Source: Gammaproteobacteria bacterium
Lineage (GTDB): Bacteria; Pseudomonadota; Gammaproteobacteria; Xanthomonadales; SZUA-36
Length of the DNA: 64,000 bases
Assembly: GCA_030428105.1 (NCBI GenBank)
Contig: JAUIBE010000001.1
Span: 248,001 to 312,000 of the forward strand
Direction of reading: 5' to 3'
Part shown: one piece after another, positions 34,725-45,067 of the stretch
How the letters are laid out: every line of letters begins with the position of its first letter
Position numbering within the stretch: position 1 is the stretch's first letter
The notes under the pieces: model-generated
Database searches by the model: none
Told to the model about the DNA's origin: nothing
The model's input: only the letters and a program-made list of their open reading frames with translations
Position numbers and translations under genes: made by a program

Positions 34725-35570
34725 TCATTCTGGAGCCCGAGTAATACAAACCAACTCGTAGTTGTCCCGAAAAAGGAATCTTGATTCCTGCCCCGGCCCA
34801 ATCTGGTGCACGCCCGTCACGGCACCCGAAGAAACCACCTGGCCTTTTCGAAGCGGCATTCCCCGTCTCGCCGCGTTTTCCAGCATGAAGCGCAACGATT
34901 CAAGCGCGCCGCCCCGAATAGAGTTGGGACTTGCTGAACCAACGCACTCCCCCTCGATCCAGGTTTCGAATGGCTCTTCAGAGCTCACCAACGCCTTCCA
35001 GTCAGCAACTGCATCACCAAGAACAAGGCCTGCGTTGTTACCAAAATCAGCCACTGTGACAGCTGGGCCGAGGTCATTGATTCCTCCGAAGGGGCTGCCC
35101 GCCAACTCCACGCCAGGTCGAACCTCAGCAACCATCGATGCCGCTTCGGCCGCATCCCAACTTGTTTTCCCGCCGGGTGCGTCTTCCTTTAACACGAACA
35201 CCAACTCGGCCTCGACCGCCGCAAACCCCCCGTCAAACAACTGGAACACGGCCGCTGCGTCGTTATTGGCGGTTTGGATACTCTGTGCGAATATCGGACC
35301 AGCCAGGCGATCGCTGCCGAATTTGCGAATGTTGTCACCGACGATCATTCCTACTTTCCAACCGGCCACCGTATCGGGCCAATCCCTGATCGCCATATCC
35401 TGGATGGTGTATGCCTCGTCCAGGCTTTGTGGAATGGGCCCTGGAAATACCTCCAGCCCGCTTCCCGAGATTCGTGCTTCCCTGAAAGCCCGCGAAATTC
35501 CACTTGCCGTTTGGTCTCCCTGGGGAGTGTTTTGGTCGTTCGTATTGTTCAAGAATTTTCCATCGGCCAT
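34725..35570 (-). CDS. 2-keto-4-pentenoate hydratase-like enzyme (MhpD/FAH superfamily)
   Basis: A 281-residue protein of the fumarylacetoacetase superfamily, closest in pattern to MhpD-type hydratases and 4-oxalocrotonate decarboxylases: VAGWKVGMIVGDNIRKFG, VEAELVFVLKEDAP (metal-binding Glu residues) and KGQVVSSGAVTGVHQIGPGQ. It is divergent from the pectate lyase gene. Its promoter has an operator-like site exactly in the 17-bp spacer between TTGAAA and TAGCCT. The context suggests it acts on an unsaturated or deoxy keto-acid from uronate breakdown, but the substrate is unproven. Confidence 0.85.
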   Translation of the reverse strand: MADGKFLNNTNDQNTPQGDQTASGISRAFREARISGSGLEVFPGPIPQSLDEAYTIQDMAIRDWPDTVAGWKVGMIVGDNIRKFGSDRLAGPIFAQSIQTANNDAAAVFQLFDGGFAAVEAELVFVLKEDAPGGKTSWDAAEAASMVAEVRPGVELAGSPFGGINDLGPAVTVADFGNNAGLVLGDAVADWKALVSSEEPFETWIEGECVGSASPNSIRGGALESLRFMLENAARRGMPLRKGQVVSSGAVTGVHQIGPGQESRFLFRDNYELVCITRAPE

Positions 35571-35585
35571 TGTGCAGTTTGCGAC

Positions 35586-35614
35586 AGGCTAGGGGAAACC
35601 GGTGTCATTTTCAA
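35586..35614 (-). promoter_or_regulatory. Hydratase promoter with operator in its spacer
   Basis: On the minus strand TTGAAA (35614-35609) and TAGCCT (35591-35586) are spaced by 17 bp. The spacer contains AATGACACCGGTTT, so the ACCGGT operator (35598-35609) lies between the -35 and -10 boxes. A predicted start site near 35579 gives a very short leader before the ATG at 35570. On the plus strand TACAAT (35626-35631) is a -10 candidate for the lyase, so one bound repressor could block both directions. Confidence 0.6.
35598..35609. promoter_or_regulatory. Operator-like half-palindrome between hydratase and pectate lyase
   Basis: ACCGGTGTCATT matches the centre and right arm of the 34523 site exactly, while the left arm (GGGGAA) is degenerate. 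It sits in the 149-bp divergent region between the two start codons. Confidence 0.65.
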
Positions 35615-35719
35615 GCGTTTTTCTGTACAATCGGCCACCAGATCGCACGAAGATGATGCAAATAGCACCTGGCTATCCTACTTGAGTTAAGCAAAAAACC
35701 TCGGAAAAATAAATACCTA

Positions 35720-37099
35720 ATGAGCGTACCCACCAAGTTGTTTCCACCAAGGCAAATGCACTGTTTTGTTGCACTGCTAATCGCAAACCTGATGTTGTGC
35801 ACCCCTGTTGTCGCCCAGGGGCCTGAAGCAGAGGGCACGCCGCCACTTCAAGCCTTTCCCGGCGCCCTTGGATGGGCCTCGGAAACGCCAGGCGGCCGTA
35901 ATGGGCAGTTGATCAGGGTTACCAATCTGAATAGTGATGGCCCCGGCAGCCTGCGTGCCGCACTCTCTAGGAAAGGGCCTCGCACAGTGGTGTTTGAAGT
36001 AGGTGGGGTGATTGATTTGTCACGCCAGACCCTGGTTGTCACCGAGCCCTTCGTCACCATAGCAGGGCAAACGGCGCCCTCCCCCGGTGTCACCATCATT
36101 CGCGCCGGTATCGATATTCGCACGCACGACGTTATTGTCCGCCATCTCAGGGTACGCCCTGGTTCAGCCGGCATGGGCCGTGGTTCCGGATGGGGTGAGG
36201 ACGCGATCAGCACGGTTAGCGCGTTCAACGTGATCGTCGATCATTGTTCCTTAACCTGGGCCACCGATGAAAACCTGTCGGCCTCCGGGCCCCGTTTCAC
36301 CGGGGATACCGTGGACCAGTGGCGCGCAGGCACCTCCCACAGGATCACCTTCAGCCACAACATCATCGGTGAAGGACTGGCGGACTCCTCCCACCCCAAG
36401 TTTGAACATTCAAAAGGGTCGCTGATTCATGACAACGTCACCGAACTGCTGATCTACGGCAACCTTTACGCCCACAATTTTGAACGCAACCCGCATTTCA
36501 AGGGCGGCGTCCATGGCCTTATCGTCAACAACCTGATCTACGACCCCGGCCAGCGGGCTGTTCACTACAACCTGCAAAGCCTCGAGTGGGGCAATGAAAC
36601 GCCCCTGAATGGACAAATGACGGCAGTTGGCAACGTGCTGCGAGCCGGGCCTTCCACCCTGGAACCCCTGCCTTTCCTGATGCTGGGCGGAGACGGCGAC
36701 CTGGACTTTCACGGTGCCGACAACATTGCGGTAGACCGCCTCGGAGCGCCCATGCCCGACTTCGGCCGCTATACCACCAGCCGGGCACGCCTGGTTGAAC
36801 ACGACGCACCGCTGGACTGGCACGATTCAGTGGTGGCCATTGAAGCCGCCGACGTGCAGGCCTGGGTGCTGGCCAACGCCGGCGCACGGCCCTGGGACCG
36901 TGACCATCATGATGTGCGCCTGCTGGCCAACGTGGCCGAGGGACGCGGCCAGATCATCGATAATGAAGCAGAAGTGGGTGGTTACCCTGACTACGAACCC
37001 AGCCACCGCCCGTTCAATCCGGACGAATGGAACCTGGAAACCATGGAGCCGTTGAACCCGGAAACACTTGACGGCGCGCGGAAATCTGGCGGAACCTGA
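35720..37099 (+). CDS. Exported pectate lyase-like polysaccharide lyase (PL1 type)
   Basis: A 459-residue secreted protein; the signal peptide runs to about residue 33 (LMLCTPVVAQG). The body is a right-handed beta-helix of pectate lyase type. Diagnostic stretches are AFPGALGWASETPGGRNGQ, GSLRAALSRKGPRTVVFEVG, VTIAGQTAPSPGVTII, VIVDHCSLTWATDENLS (calcium-site region) and FSHNIIGEGL. These enzymes cut polygalacturonate by beta-elimination and give 4,5-unsaturated products, the source of the substrate for KduI. It is followed 31 bp later by the LacI regulator gene. The exact PL1 subfamily cannot be fixed by eye. Confidence 0.9.
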   Translation: MSVPTKLFPPRQMHCFVALLIANLMLCTPVVAQGPEAEGTPPLQAFPGALGWASETPGGRNGQLIRVTNLNSDGPGSLRAALSRKGPRTVVFEVGGVIDLSRQTLVVTEPFVTIAGQTAPSPGVTIIRAGIDIRTHDVIVRHLRVRPGSAGMGRGSGWGEDAISTVSAFNVIVDHCSLTWATDENLSASGPRFTGDTVDQWRAGTSHRITFSHNIIGEGLADSSHPKFEHSKGSLIHDNVTELLIYGNLYAHNFERNPHFKGGVHGLIVNNLIYDPGQRAVHYNLQSLEWGNETPLNGQMTAVGNVLRAGPSTLEPLPFLMLGGDGDLDFHGADNIAVDRLGAPMPDFGRYTTSRARLVEHDAPLDWHDSVVAIEAADVQAWVLANAGARPWDRDHHDVRLLANVAEGRGQIIDNEAEVGGYPDYEPSHRPFNPDEWNLETMEPLNPETLDGARKSGGT

Positions 37100-37130
37100 G
37101 CAGGCAAACTTCCGGGCAGCAGGATAAGCC

Positions 37131-38159
37131 GTGTCACGCAGCAAACGAAAAATCACCATCAACGACATTGCGCGCCTTTCCGGCGTGTCCAAGAAAACCG
37201 TGTCGCGGGTGATCAACGACTCACCCAAGGTGCGCGAGCGCACCCGTGAAAAGGTGATGGCGGTTATCGAGGAGCATGGTTACACCCCGGACCCCCAGGC
37301 CCGCGCCCTCGCCCTGCGACGCAGCTCGCTGATTGCCATGGTTTACGACAATCCCAGCCCCCAGTACGTTGTGACCATGTTGCGGGGCATCCTGGATGTG
37401 CTGGAGGGAACCAGCTTCCAACTGGTCATGAAACCCGTGGATCGCCGCTCCGACAGTTACCGGCAGGACGTACTCCGTTTCGTTGAGCAACAGCGGATTT
37501 TTGGCGCCATCATGCCGCCCTCCGTTTCCGAGGACCAGGAGCTGATTGACATGGTCGCCGGGGCCGGTTGCCGTCATGTGCGTATCGCTTCGGTAGTGCT
37601 TGATACCCCCGAGAACACGGTGAAAACCCACGATAGCGACGGCGCCGCCCAGGCAGCGCGTCATCTTGCCGAGCTGGGGCATCGGCGCATCGCCCATATT
37701 CGCGGGCCGAAAATGTTTCGCTCTTCCCACGAACGCCTGCGTGGATTCAAGGAAGTACTGGTTGAGTACGGCATCAAGCTGGATTCCAAGCTCATCCTCG
37801 AGGCCGGCTATACATTTGATACCGGCGCCCAGCGCGCCACTGAATTATTGCGGATGAAAAACCCGCCCACCGCGATATTCACCGGCAATGATGAGATGGC
37901 CCTGGGTGTTTACAACGCGGCGCAAAAGGCCGGGATTCGCATTCCTGATGACCTGTCGGTGGTGGGCTTTGACGATACGCCGATTGCCTCGCGAATCTGG
38001 CCCAACCTGTCTACCGTACGGCTGCCCATTCGCGAAATGGGAAAAGCCGCAGCCGAACTCCTGATTCGCGACCGCCAGCCCGCACGCTCAAGCCCCCTGC
38101 CCTACGTGAGTTTCAGCCCTTCACTGGTGGTCAGGAAGTCAACGGCGCCGCCACCCTAG
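37131..38159 (+). CDS. LacI-family transcriptional regulator, probable pectin/uronate repressor
   Basis: A 342-residue LacI-type regulator starting at GTG 37131. The N-terminal helix-turn-helix and hinge helix are clear (INDIARLSGVSKKTVSRVIN). The periplasmic-binding-protein-like effector domain has AIFTGNDEMALGVYNAAQKA and LSVVGFDDTPIASRIWPNLS. It is placed between the pectate lyase gene and kduI, and three operator-like sites with the CCGG centre typical for this family flank the locus. It probably represses all these genes and is released by a breakdown product such as ketodeoxygluconate; ligand and identity of the sites are inference. Confidence 0.93.
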   Translation: MSRSKRKITINDIARLSGVSKKTVSRVINDSPKVRERTREKVMAVIEEHGYTPDPQARALALRRSSLIAMVYDNPSPQYVVTMLRGILDVLEGTSFQLVMKPVDRRSDSYRQDVLRFVEQQRIFGAIMPPSVSEDQELIDMVAGAGCRHVRIASVVLDTPENTVKTHDSDGAAQAARHLAELGHRRIAHIRGPKMFRSSHERLRGFKEVLVEYGIKLDSKLILEAGYTFDTGAQRATELLRMKNPPTAIFTGNDEMALGVYNAAQKAGIRIPDDLSVVGFDDTPIASRIWPNLSTVRLPIREMGKAAAELLIRDRQPARSSPLPYVSFSPSLVVRKSTAPPP

Positions 38160-38236
38160 CGGCCAGGAAAGGACCATGCACAAACACCTGAAATATCCGC
38201 CAAATCGGAAATTTTGCTTTTAGTTTTAAATCTTTA

Positions 38237-38254
38237 GATGACACCGGTTACCTG
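38237..38254. promoter_or_regulatory. Operator-like site upstream of kduI
   Basis: GATGACACCGGTTACCTG has a perfect left arm and centre (ATGACACCGGT) of the motif shared with 34523 and 35598; the right arm is degenerate. It lies 46 bp before the kduI ATG, downstream of AT-rich sequence (TTTTAGTTTTAAATC) that could hold the promoter. Confidence 0.65.
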
Positions 38255-38299
38255 AGCATGTTTGAAAGGCAACCAGAATCCAAACCTATCGAGGAAATT

Positions 38300-39145
38300 A
38301 TGAGTCTGTACCAAAAGATCTACCAGGCAACCCACCCTGAAGGCCTGGGAACGCTGGACCACGAGAAACTGCGCGACCGTTACGTGGTGTCACCCCTGTT
38401 TCGCCCGGATGCGATCTCGCTGTTTTACACCCACAACGAGCGCATGATCATCGGTGGCGTTTCGCCGGTCAACGAGGCCCTGCGCCTTCCTGACCAGAGC
38501 GAGCCAATCGAAGAGCCTTTGCTGGCGCGCCGCGAGCTGGGGATAGTCAATGTGGGCAGCGGAACCGGCACGGTGGTGGCGGACGGCGAAACCTATGAGC
38601 TGAAGAGCCGCGATGGCCTGTATCTTCCAAAGGAAACGGCGGAGGTTAGCTTTGCCTCGCCGGACGCCAATGCTCCGGCGCGTTTTTACCTCGTCTCCAC
38701 GCCCGCGCATACCCGCTACGAGGCGGTCAAGATTTCGATTGATGAAGCGGTGCCACTGGAACTGGGTGCGCTGGAAACCTCGAATGAGCGCACCATTTAC
38801 CAGTACATCGTGCCAAAGACGTGTAAATCGGCGCAGTTGCTGCTGGGCGTAACGCTGCTCAATACCGGCAGCGTATGGAACACGATGCCTCCGCACCTCC
38901 ACGACCGCCGATCAGAGGTTTACTTTTATTTCGGTCTTGAGTCGGACCAAAGGGTGTTCCACTTCATGGGTGAGCCGGACACGCCCAGGCACATCGTGAT
39001 GTCCAACGAGGAAGCCGTCATTTCACCGCCGTGGTCGATCCACATGGGTTGCGGCACCAGCAACTATGGCTTTATCTGGGCCATGGGTGGTGAGAACCTG
39101 GATTACACCGACATGAATGTTCTTGATATCTGCCAGTTGAAGTAG
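38300..39145 (+). CDS. kduI: 5-dehydro-4-deoxy-D-glucuronate isomerase
   Basis: KduI converts 5-keto-4-deoxyuronate, made from unsaturated galacturonate, to 2,5-diketo-3-deoxygluconate. The ATG at 38300 with GAGGAA 5 nt upstream gives 281 residues, the usual length; the frame extends to 38258. Zinc ligands are expected in [16 protein letters not shown] (two His, one Glu) and the His in [23 protein letters not shown] and GLYLPKE are also typical. It is followed by kduD after 9 bp and then by the TRAP transporter, so an operon kduI-kduD-TRAP is likely. Confidence 0.97.
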   Translation: MSLYQKIYQATHPEGLGTLDHEKLRDRYVVSPLFRPDAISLFYTHNERMIIGGVSPVNEALRLPDQSEPIEEPLLARRELGIVNVGSGTGTVVADGETYELKSRDGLYLPKETAEVSFASPDANAPARFYLVSTPAHTRYEAVKISIDEAVPLELGALETSNERTIYQYIVPKTCKSAQLLLGVTLLNTGSVWNTMPPHLHDRRSEVYFYFGLESDQRVFHFMGEPDTPRHIVMSNEEAVISPPWSIHMGCGTSNYGFIWAMGGENLDYTDMNVLDICQLK

Positions 39146-39154
39146 GACGCAACC

Positions 39155-39913
39155 GTGAGCAATGCATTCAAACTGGAAGGCAAAGTCGCAGTCGTGACCG
39201 GCGCAAACAAGGGCATCGGCCAGGCCATCGCAGTGGCCCTGGCCGGCGCCGGCGCCGACGTGGTGTCGGTCAGCCGTTCGGCGCCCGACGAAACCGAAGC
39301 CGCGATAACCGCGCTGGGGCGTCGCTTTCACCACGTGGCCTGCGACCTTGGGGCACGTCCCGACGCCGATGCAGTGATTGGCGAGGCAGAGGCGGCATTC
39401 GGTGCGATCGATATCCTGGTCAACAACGCAGGGATCATCCGTCGCACCCCGGCCACGGAGTTCTCAGAAAAGGACTGGGATGACGTGCTGGACGTTAACC
39501 TCCGCGCAACGTTCTTCCTGTGCCAGGCAGCGGCGAGGCGCTTCCTGGCCAGCGGCAACGGTGGAAAGATCATCAATATTGCTTCGCTGCTGTCGTTCCA
39601 GGGTGGCATCACGGTGCCGTCCTACACGGCCAGCAAGCACGCTGTTGCCGGTGTTACTCGCGCGCTGGCCAACGAGTGGGCCAGCCAGGGCATCAACGTC
39701 AACGCCATCGCACCGGGCTATATCGCCACCGACAACACCCAGGCACTGCGCGATAACGAGGTGCGTAACCGTGAAATCCTAGGACGCATCCCGGCGGGCC
39801 GCTGGGGCAATGCCGACGATATTGCTCAGGCGGCGGTTTTCCTGGCCTCGCCCGCAGCCAACTACGTGCATGGAACCATCCTGCCCGTGGATGGCGGCTG
39901 GCTGGCGCGATAG
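39155..39913 (+). CDS. kduD: 2-dehydro-3-deoxy-D-gluconate 5-dehydrogenase (SDR)
   Basis: A 252-residue short-chain dehydrogenase, starting at GTG 39155. It has the nucleotide-binding TGANKGIGQ, NNAGI, catalytic Ser in NIASLLSF and the YTASK catalytic Tyr/Lys. The next gene upstream is kduI, whose product 2,5-diketo-3-deoxygluconate is the KduD substrate, yielding 2-keto-3-deoxygluconate. Assignment as KduD rests on context plus general SDR sequence of the right length. The TRAP receptor gene starts 5 bp later. Confidence 0.92.
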   Translation: MSNAFKLEGKVAVVTGANKGIGQAIAVALAGAGADVVSVSRSAPDETEAAITALGRRFHHVACDLGARPDADAVIGEAEAAFGAIDILVNNAGIIRRTPATEFSEKDWDDVLDVNLRATFFLCQAAARRFLASGNGGKIINIASLLSFQGGITVPSYTASKHAVAGVTRALANEWASQGINVNAIAPGYIATDNTQALRDNEVRNREILGRIPAGRWGNADDIAQAAVFLASPAANYVHGTILPVDGGWLAR

Positions 39914-39918
39914 CCGGG

Positions 39919-40914
39919 ATGAGCCAGCGACGTTACATTCCCGCACCGCTGCGCGCACTGGCACTGGCCGTCCTGCTGTCACCAGCGCTCCTGTTTGCGC
40001 AGGAACGCGTACTTCGCGCCGCCGATATTCACCCTGAAGGCTACCCTACGGTAGAGGCGGTCAAATTCATGGGCGAACGGCTGGCCGAGTACAGTGACGG
40101 GCGAATCGTGATCAAGAGCTACCCCGGGCGCCAGCTCGGTGAAGAGCGCGACACGCTCGAGCAGACAGTTTTCGGGGCCATCGACCTGAACCGCGTCTTC
40201 CTGCCCATCCTCAACAACGTGGTGAAGGAAACCATGGTGCTGACCCTGCCGTTCATGTTCAGCTCGCGCGAACACGCGGACCAGGTGCTGCGCGGACCCA
40301 TTGGGCGCGAGATTCTCGACGCCATGGAGCCTTACGGCCTGGTTGGCCTGGCTTACTACGATTCCGGCATTCGCTCCATGTATACCGCAGAAAATCCCAT
40401 TCGGCATCCTGACGACCTGGCCGGGGTGCGCATGCGCATTCCCAATTCAGATGTGTCGGTGGCGATGATCGAAGCACTGGGCGGCAACGCCACGCCGATG
40501 GAGTTTGGGCAAATCTACGAGGCCTTGCGTAACGGCACCATCGACGGTGCAGAGAACAACATCGCGGCCTATTCCACCACCCAGCATTTCAAGGTGGCGC
40601 CCATCTACAGCCTCACCGAACACGCCATGCCACCGGAAGTACTGGTGATGTCAAAGCTGAGCTGGGACCGCTTGTCCCCTGCCGACCAGGCGCTGGTGCG
40701 ACGCGCCGCAGAGGAGTCAATGGACCATATGCGCATCTTGTGGCTTGAGCGCGAACGCCTGGCCACCCAGCGGGTGGTAGATGGCGGCGCCACGATTATT
40801 GGCGACATCGACAAGGCGCCGTTTATGCAGGCAGTACAACCGGTATTCGAACTTTACCGGGACGATCCCGTCCTTTGGAGCCTGATCACCCGAATCAGGG
40901 AGGCAGGACAGTGA
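39919..40914 (+). CDS. TRAP transporter solute-binding protein, DctP type
   Basis: A 331-residue periplasmic receptor with a signal peptide (LALAVLLSPALLFAQ). DctP hallmarks: a Arg-containing ligand loop LAGVRMRIPNSDVSV near residue 175 (the Arg pairs with a carboxylate), ALGGNATPMEFGQIYEALRN and GTIDGAENNI. TRAP receptors hand organic acids or uronates to the membrane subunits using the sodium gradient. The location after kduID suggests a uronate or ketodeoxyuronate ligand. The stop overlaps the start of the small permease gene. Confidence 0.95.
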   Translation: MSQRRYIPAPLRALALAVLLSPALLFAQERVLRAADIHPEGYPTVEAVKFMGERLAEYSDGRIVIKSYPGRQLGEERDTLEQTVFGAIDLNRVFLPILNNVVKETMVLTLPFMFSSREHADQVLRGPIGREILDAMEPYGLVGLAYYDSGIRSMYTAENPIRHPDDLAGVRMRIPNSDVSVAMIEALGGNATPMEFGQIYEALRNGTIDGAENNIAAYSTTQHFKVAPIYSLTEHAMPPEVLVMSKLSWDRLSPADQALVRRAAEESMDHMRILWLERERLATQRVVDGGATIIGDIDKAPFMQAVQPVFELYRDDPVLWSLITRIREAGQ

Positions 40915-41420
40915 GCAACAACACCCTCAAAGAACCCCGCTGGCTGGCCTGGATCAGCCATTCCGCCGGCCTGTTTTGCGCCGTGCTGCTGGTGGTGATG
41001 ACCGCGATTATTTCGTGGCAGATCTTCGGGCGCTACGTGCTGAATGACACCCCGAAATGGTCGGAACAACTGGCCGGTGTGTTGATGGTCTACCTCACCA
41101 TGATTGGCGGCGCACTGGCCGTGCGCGACCAGGTGCATATTGCGCTTACCTTTTTCCACGACCGCTTCTCCCCTGCCTGGCAACGGCGTTGCTGGTACCT
41201 GATCCAGGTGCTGCTGCTGGGATTCGGTGCGGTGATGGCCGTGTATGGCGTGCGCATGGCCGCCCTGGTGCACGAATGGACCATCCCTACCCTGGGTCTC
41301 TCCCAGGGCGCCAATTACTGGGCGTTCCCGGTTTCCGGCGTCCTGATCGTGGTGTATTGCATCCTGCGCCTGCTGAGTGGGCCCGGTGAGCAGCCCGACG
41401 CAGACGGTGAAACCCCATGA
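40911..41420 (+). CDS. TRAP transporter small permease, DctQ type
   Basis: A 169-residue membrane protein with four hydrophobic segments (about 20-42, 55-75, 92-112, 135-155) and the DctQ-like stretch SWQIFGRYVLNDTPKWSEQL. The start is GTG at 40911, overlapping the receptor stop by GTGA, with AGGGAGG upstream. It forms the accessory subunit of the sodium-dependent transporter. It overlaps the large permease by 4 bp (ATGA), so the three subunits are coupled. Confidence 0.93.
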   Translation: MSNNTLKEPRWLAWISHSAGLFCAVLLVVMTAIISWQIFGRYVLNDTPKWSEQLAGVLMVYLTMIGGALAVRDQVHIALTFFHDRFSPAWQRRCWYLIQVLLLGFGAVMAVYGVRMAALVHEWTIPTLGLSQGANYWAFPVSGVLIVVYCILRLLSGPGEQPDADGETP

Positions 41421-42693
41421 CCCTGTTTATCCTGTTTGCCACTTTTGCGCTGCTGCTTTACATCGGCCTGCCGATTTCATTCTGCCTGGCGCTTTCCTCG
41501 CTGGCCTCGGTGCTTTTCCTGGACCTGTCACCGCTGGTGGTTCTGCAGCGCATGTTTGCCGGGGTGAACGTGTTCGCCCTGATTGCCATTCCGTTTTTCA
41601 TCTATTCCGGCGAGCTGATGCTGCACGGCGGTGCTTCCGACCGCATGGTGCGTTTCGCCCAGACCCTGGTCGGGCACTGGCGCGGCGGTTTGGGCCAGGT
41701 CAACGTGCTTACCAGCCTGCTGTTTGGCGGAATTTCCGGTTCGGCCATCGCCGGTGTTTCGGCGGTGGGTGGCGTGCTGATTCCGAAGATGAAGGAAGAA
41801 GGTTACGACGCCGACTACGCGGTAAACGTGACCGTTTCGGCCTCCACCCTTGGGCTGATGATTCCACCCAGCCACAACATGATCTTGTACGCCATTGCAG
41901 CGGGTGGCGGGGTATCGGTGGGCAGCCTGTTTCTCGGCGGAGTGATTCCCGGCATCCTCACCGCGGTTTTGCTGGGCATCGCTGCGTGGGCGGTGGCGCG
42001 CAAGCGTGGCTACCCCGTTTCCGCCTTTGCTGGCGGCAGCGCCATTTTCCACGCCTTCCTGGCCGCCCTGCCCGGCCTGATCATGATCCTGATCATCGTT
42101 GGCGGTATCCGGCTGGGCATTTTCACGCCCACCGAGGCCAGCGCCATTGCCGTGGTGTACGGCATTGCCATCGGTTTCTGGGTCTATCGCCAACTGGACC
42201 TGCCGCGTTTCTGGAAAGTGACCGCCCGTGCATCACGCACGGTAGCCTCGGTGCTGTTCCTGATCGGCGCAGCCAACGCTTTCGGCTGGGTGCTGGCAGT
42301 GAGCGACGCGCCGGCGTTCGTGGCCGACCTGCTGGCCGGCATCTCTGAAAACAAGATCGTGATCTTCCTGCTGATCAACCTCACCCTGCTGCTGCTCGGC
42401 ACGGTGATGGACATGGCGCCGCTGATCATTATCGCCACGCCCATTTTCCTGCCGATTGCGCAGTCCTACGGCATGGACCCCACCCAGTTCGGCGTGATGC
42501 TGATCATGAACCTGGGCGTGGGCCTGATTACGCCGCCGGTGGGCACCGCACTGTTTGTAGGCTGCGCCGTGGGTGAAACCCGAATGGAAAGGTTGCTGAA
42601 AACGATCTGGCCGTTTTACCTGGCACACCTGGCAGCGATTCTGCTGGTGACCTTCGTACCCGGCTTTACCCTGGCCCTGCCCAACTGGCTGCC

Positions 42694-42697
<4 letters not shown>
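41417..42697 (+). CDS. TRAP transporter large permease, DctM type
   Basis: A 426-residue polytopic membrane protein, about 12 hydrophobic segments, with typical DctM stretches: NVLTSLLFGGISGSAIAGVS, LGLMIPPSHNMILYAIA, LLLLGTVMDMAPLIIIATPI and MNLGVGLITPPVGTALFVG. It is the transport channel of the TRAP system. The gene ends the kduI-kduD-TRAP group and overlaps by 4 bp the end of the convergent gene at 42694. Confidence 0.95.
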
Positions 42698-43766
<1,069 letters not shown>

Positions 43767-43770
<4 letters not shown>

Positions 43771-44234
43771 GACTTGTTTCGCCCCACCAGGAAGGCGATC
43801 ACCATTCCAAAAGCCATCGCCACCGGCGCAAAAAACACCGGCCCAATCAGCAACTCCATGCCATGTGGAAAGCCAGGCGCCTTCTTCTCAGGCAGGAATA
43901 CGGTCCAGAACTCGAGATTGGACCAAACAAGCACGGCCACCACTGGAAAAAAGCCACCCCACAAGACCAGCGCACGGGTACGAGGCTGCGACTTGGCCAG
44001 CCTGCAAACCAGCAGAACGACGCCGATAACCAGCAATGGAAACAGGCCGACCACTCCCGTGATCAAGGGGTTGGGGCGGCCTCCCGAGGCCTGCTCCAAA
44101 AACGCGCTCCAACTGCCGCTTGCGCCCATGCCGGACGCGATCCCGGTGACGAGGAATACAACCGTTGGCACCATCCAGGTCACGAACACCAGCGCCACGA
44201 CCAACAAAACGCTCCTGGTCATCGAATTTTCCAT
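43767..44234 (-). CDS. Four-helix hypothetical inner-membrane protein
   Basis: A 155-residue protein with four hydrophobic segments (about 7-30, 55-80, 90-110, 130-150) and a short soluble loop containing EKKAPGFPHG. I do not recognise the family. The ATG at 44234 directly follows the TetR stop codon (TAAATG on the minus strand), and its own stop overlaps the next start by 4 bp. It is therefore in one transcript with TetR and the NTR-like protein. Confidence 0.75.
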
Positions 44235-44906
44235 TTATTTCCCCTTGTTCTGACAGATATTTTGGAACCCGGCCGATACAAACGGAACCAGCCGCTGGTG
44301 AATCGCTTCGAAATCGGACGAGTGACACACACCGCCCGATAAGGCGTCGATTCGCCTGGTGTCTGCAAAGGTAAGCGTCAGGGCGCCGGAAAGGAAGTGG
44401 TAACACCAGTAAATGTCGGCTTCATCTGCGCCAGGAAGCGCATTGCGCAAGGCATCAATGAACTGCCTGACCAGCGGATCGAAGTAGCGCGACATGGTTT
44501 TGCCGCCCCACTCCGGGTTGTTGTTTACCTGGGCCAGCAAGCCGAAATACGCCCGCCACGAAGGGTCATCGCTAACGATCCGGGTGAGAATCGGCTGGGT
44601 GAAAGCATTGATAATGTCTTCCACAGGCGCCGGATCGCTGTTTTGCAATACCATTTTCAGCGCCTCGGCCCTTTCGGCATTCAATACATCGGCGCGACGT
44701 TTGAGCAAGGCATCAAACAAACCCTGCTTGCTGTCAAAGTAGTACTTGACCAGGGCGACATCCACGCCAGCTTCGCTGGTGATATCACGCAGAGAGACGC
44801 CGTTGAAACCACGCTGGGCGAACAGTCGCTCGGCAATTTCAATGATCCGCTTCTTCCTGGGATTAGGCGCTTTCGAGCCGGCGTCACGCTTCATTATGGT
44901 CTTCAT
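44235..44906 (-). CDS. TetR-family transcriptional regulator
   Basis: A 223-residue regulator with the TetR helix-turn-helix in the first 70 residues: IIEIAERLFAQRGFNGVSLR, then AGVDVALVKYYFDSKQGLFD. The C-terminal ligand domain is helical with a Trp/Tyr-rich part (IYWCYHFLSGALTLTF). It is the first gene of a three-gene operon and is divergent from an alpha/beta hydrolase. An inverted repeat between the two starts (45005-45022) is a good candidate for its operator. The first residues carry two alternative ATG codons (M1 and M5). Confidence 0.93.
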   Translation of the reverse strand: MKTIMKRDAGSKAPNPRKKRIIEIAERLFAQRGFNGVSLRDITSEAGVDVALVKYYFDSKQGLFDALLKRRADVLNAERAEALKMVLQNSDPAPVEDIINAFTQPILTRIVSDDPSWRAYFGLLAQVNNNPEWGGKTMSRYFDPLVRQFIDALRNALPGADEADIYWCYHFLSGALTLTFADTRRIDALSGGVCHSSDFEAIHQRLVPFVSAGFQNICQNKGK

Positions 44907-45004
44907 CCTGCCAGTGACACCAGCAGTCTTTGCGTGGTGCGTTCATCAGGCTAACACCCGCGTTGTAATATCGGTCGAGAAGCATAAACTATGCGAAATT
45001 AACC

Positions 45005-45022
45005 ATTCAACATTCGTTGAAT
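45005..45022. promoter_or_regulatory. Inverted repeat, candidate TetR operator
   Basis: ATTCAACATTCGTTGAAT is a perfect 7-bp inverted repeat around ATTC. It lies 45 bp before the hydrolase GTG and about 100 bp before the TetR start, in their divergent region, where autorepressing TetR proteins usually bind. Confidence 0.55.
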
Positions 45023-45067
45023 CCAATCCTCGAAACTTGTGCCGGAGCCCGGTCACTATCAGCGCTT

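Noticed and set aside
34417-34749. 110-codon minus-strand frame over the TonB receptor control region
   Set aside because: It covers the operator and promoter and gives a product without family features.
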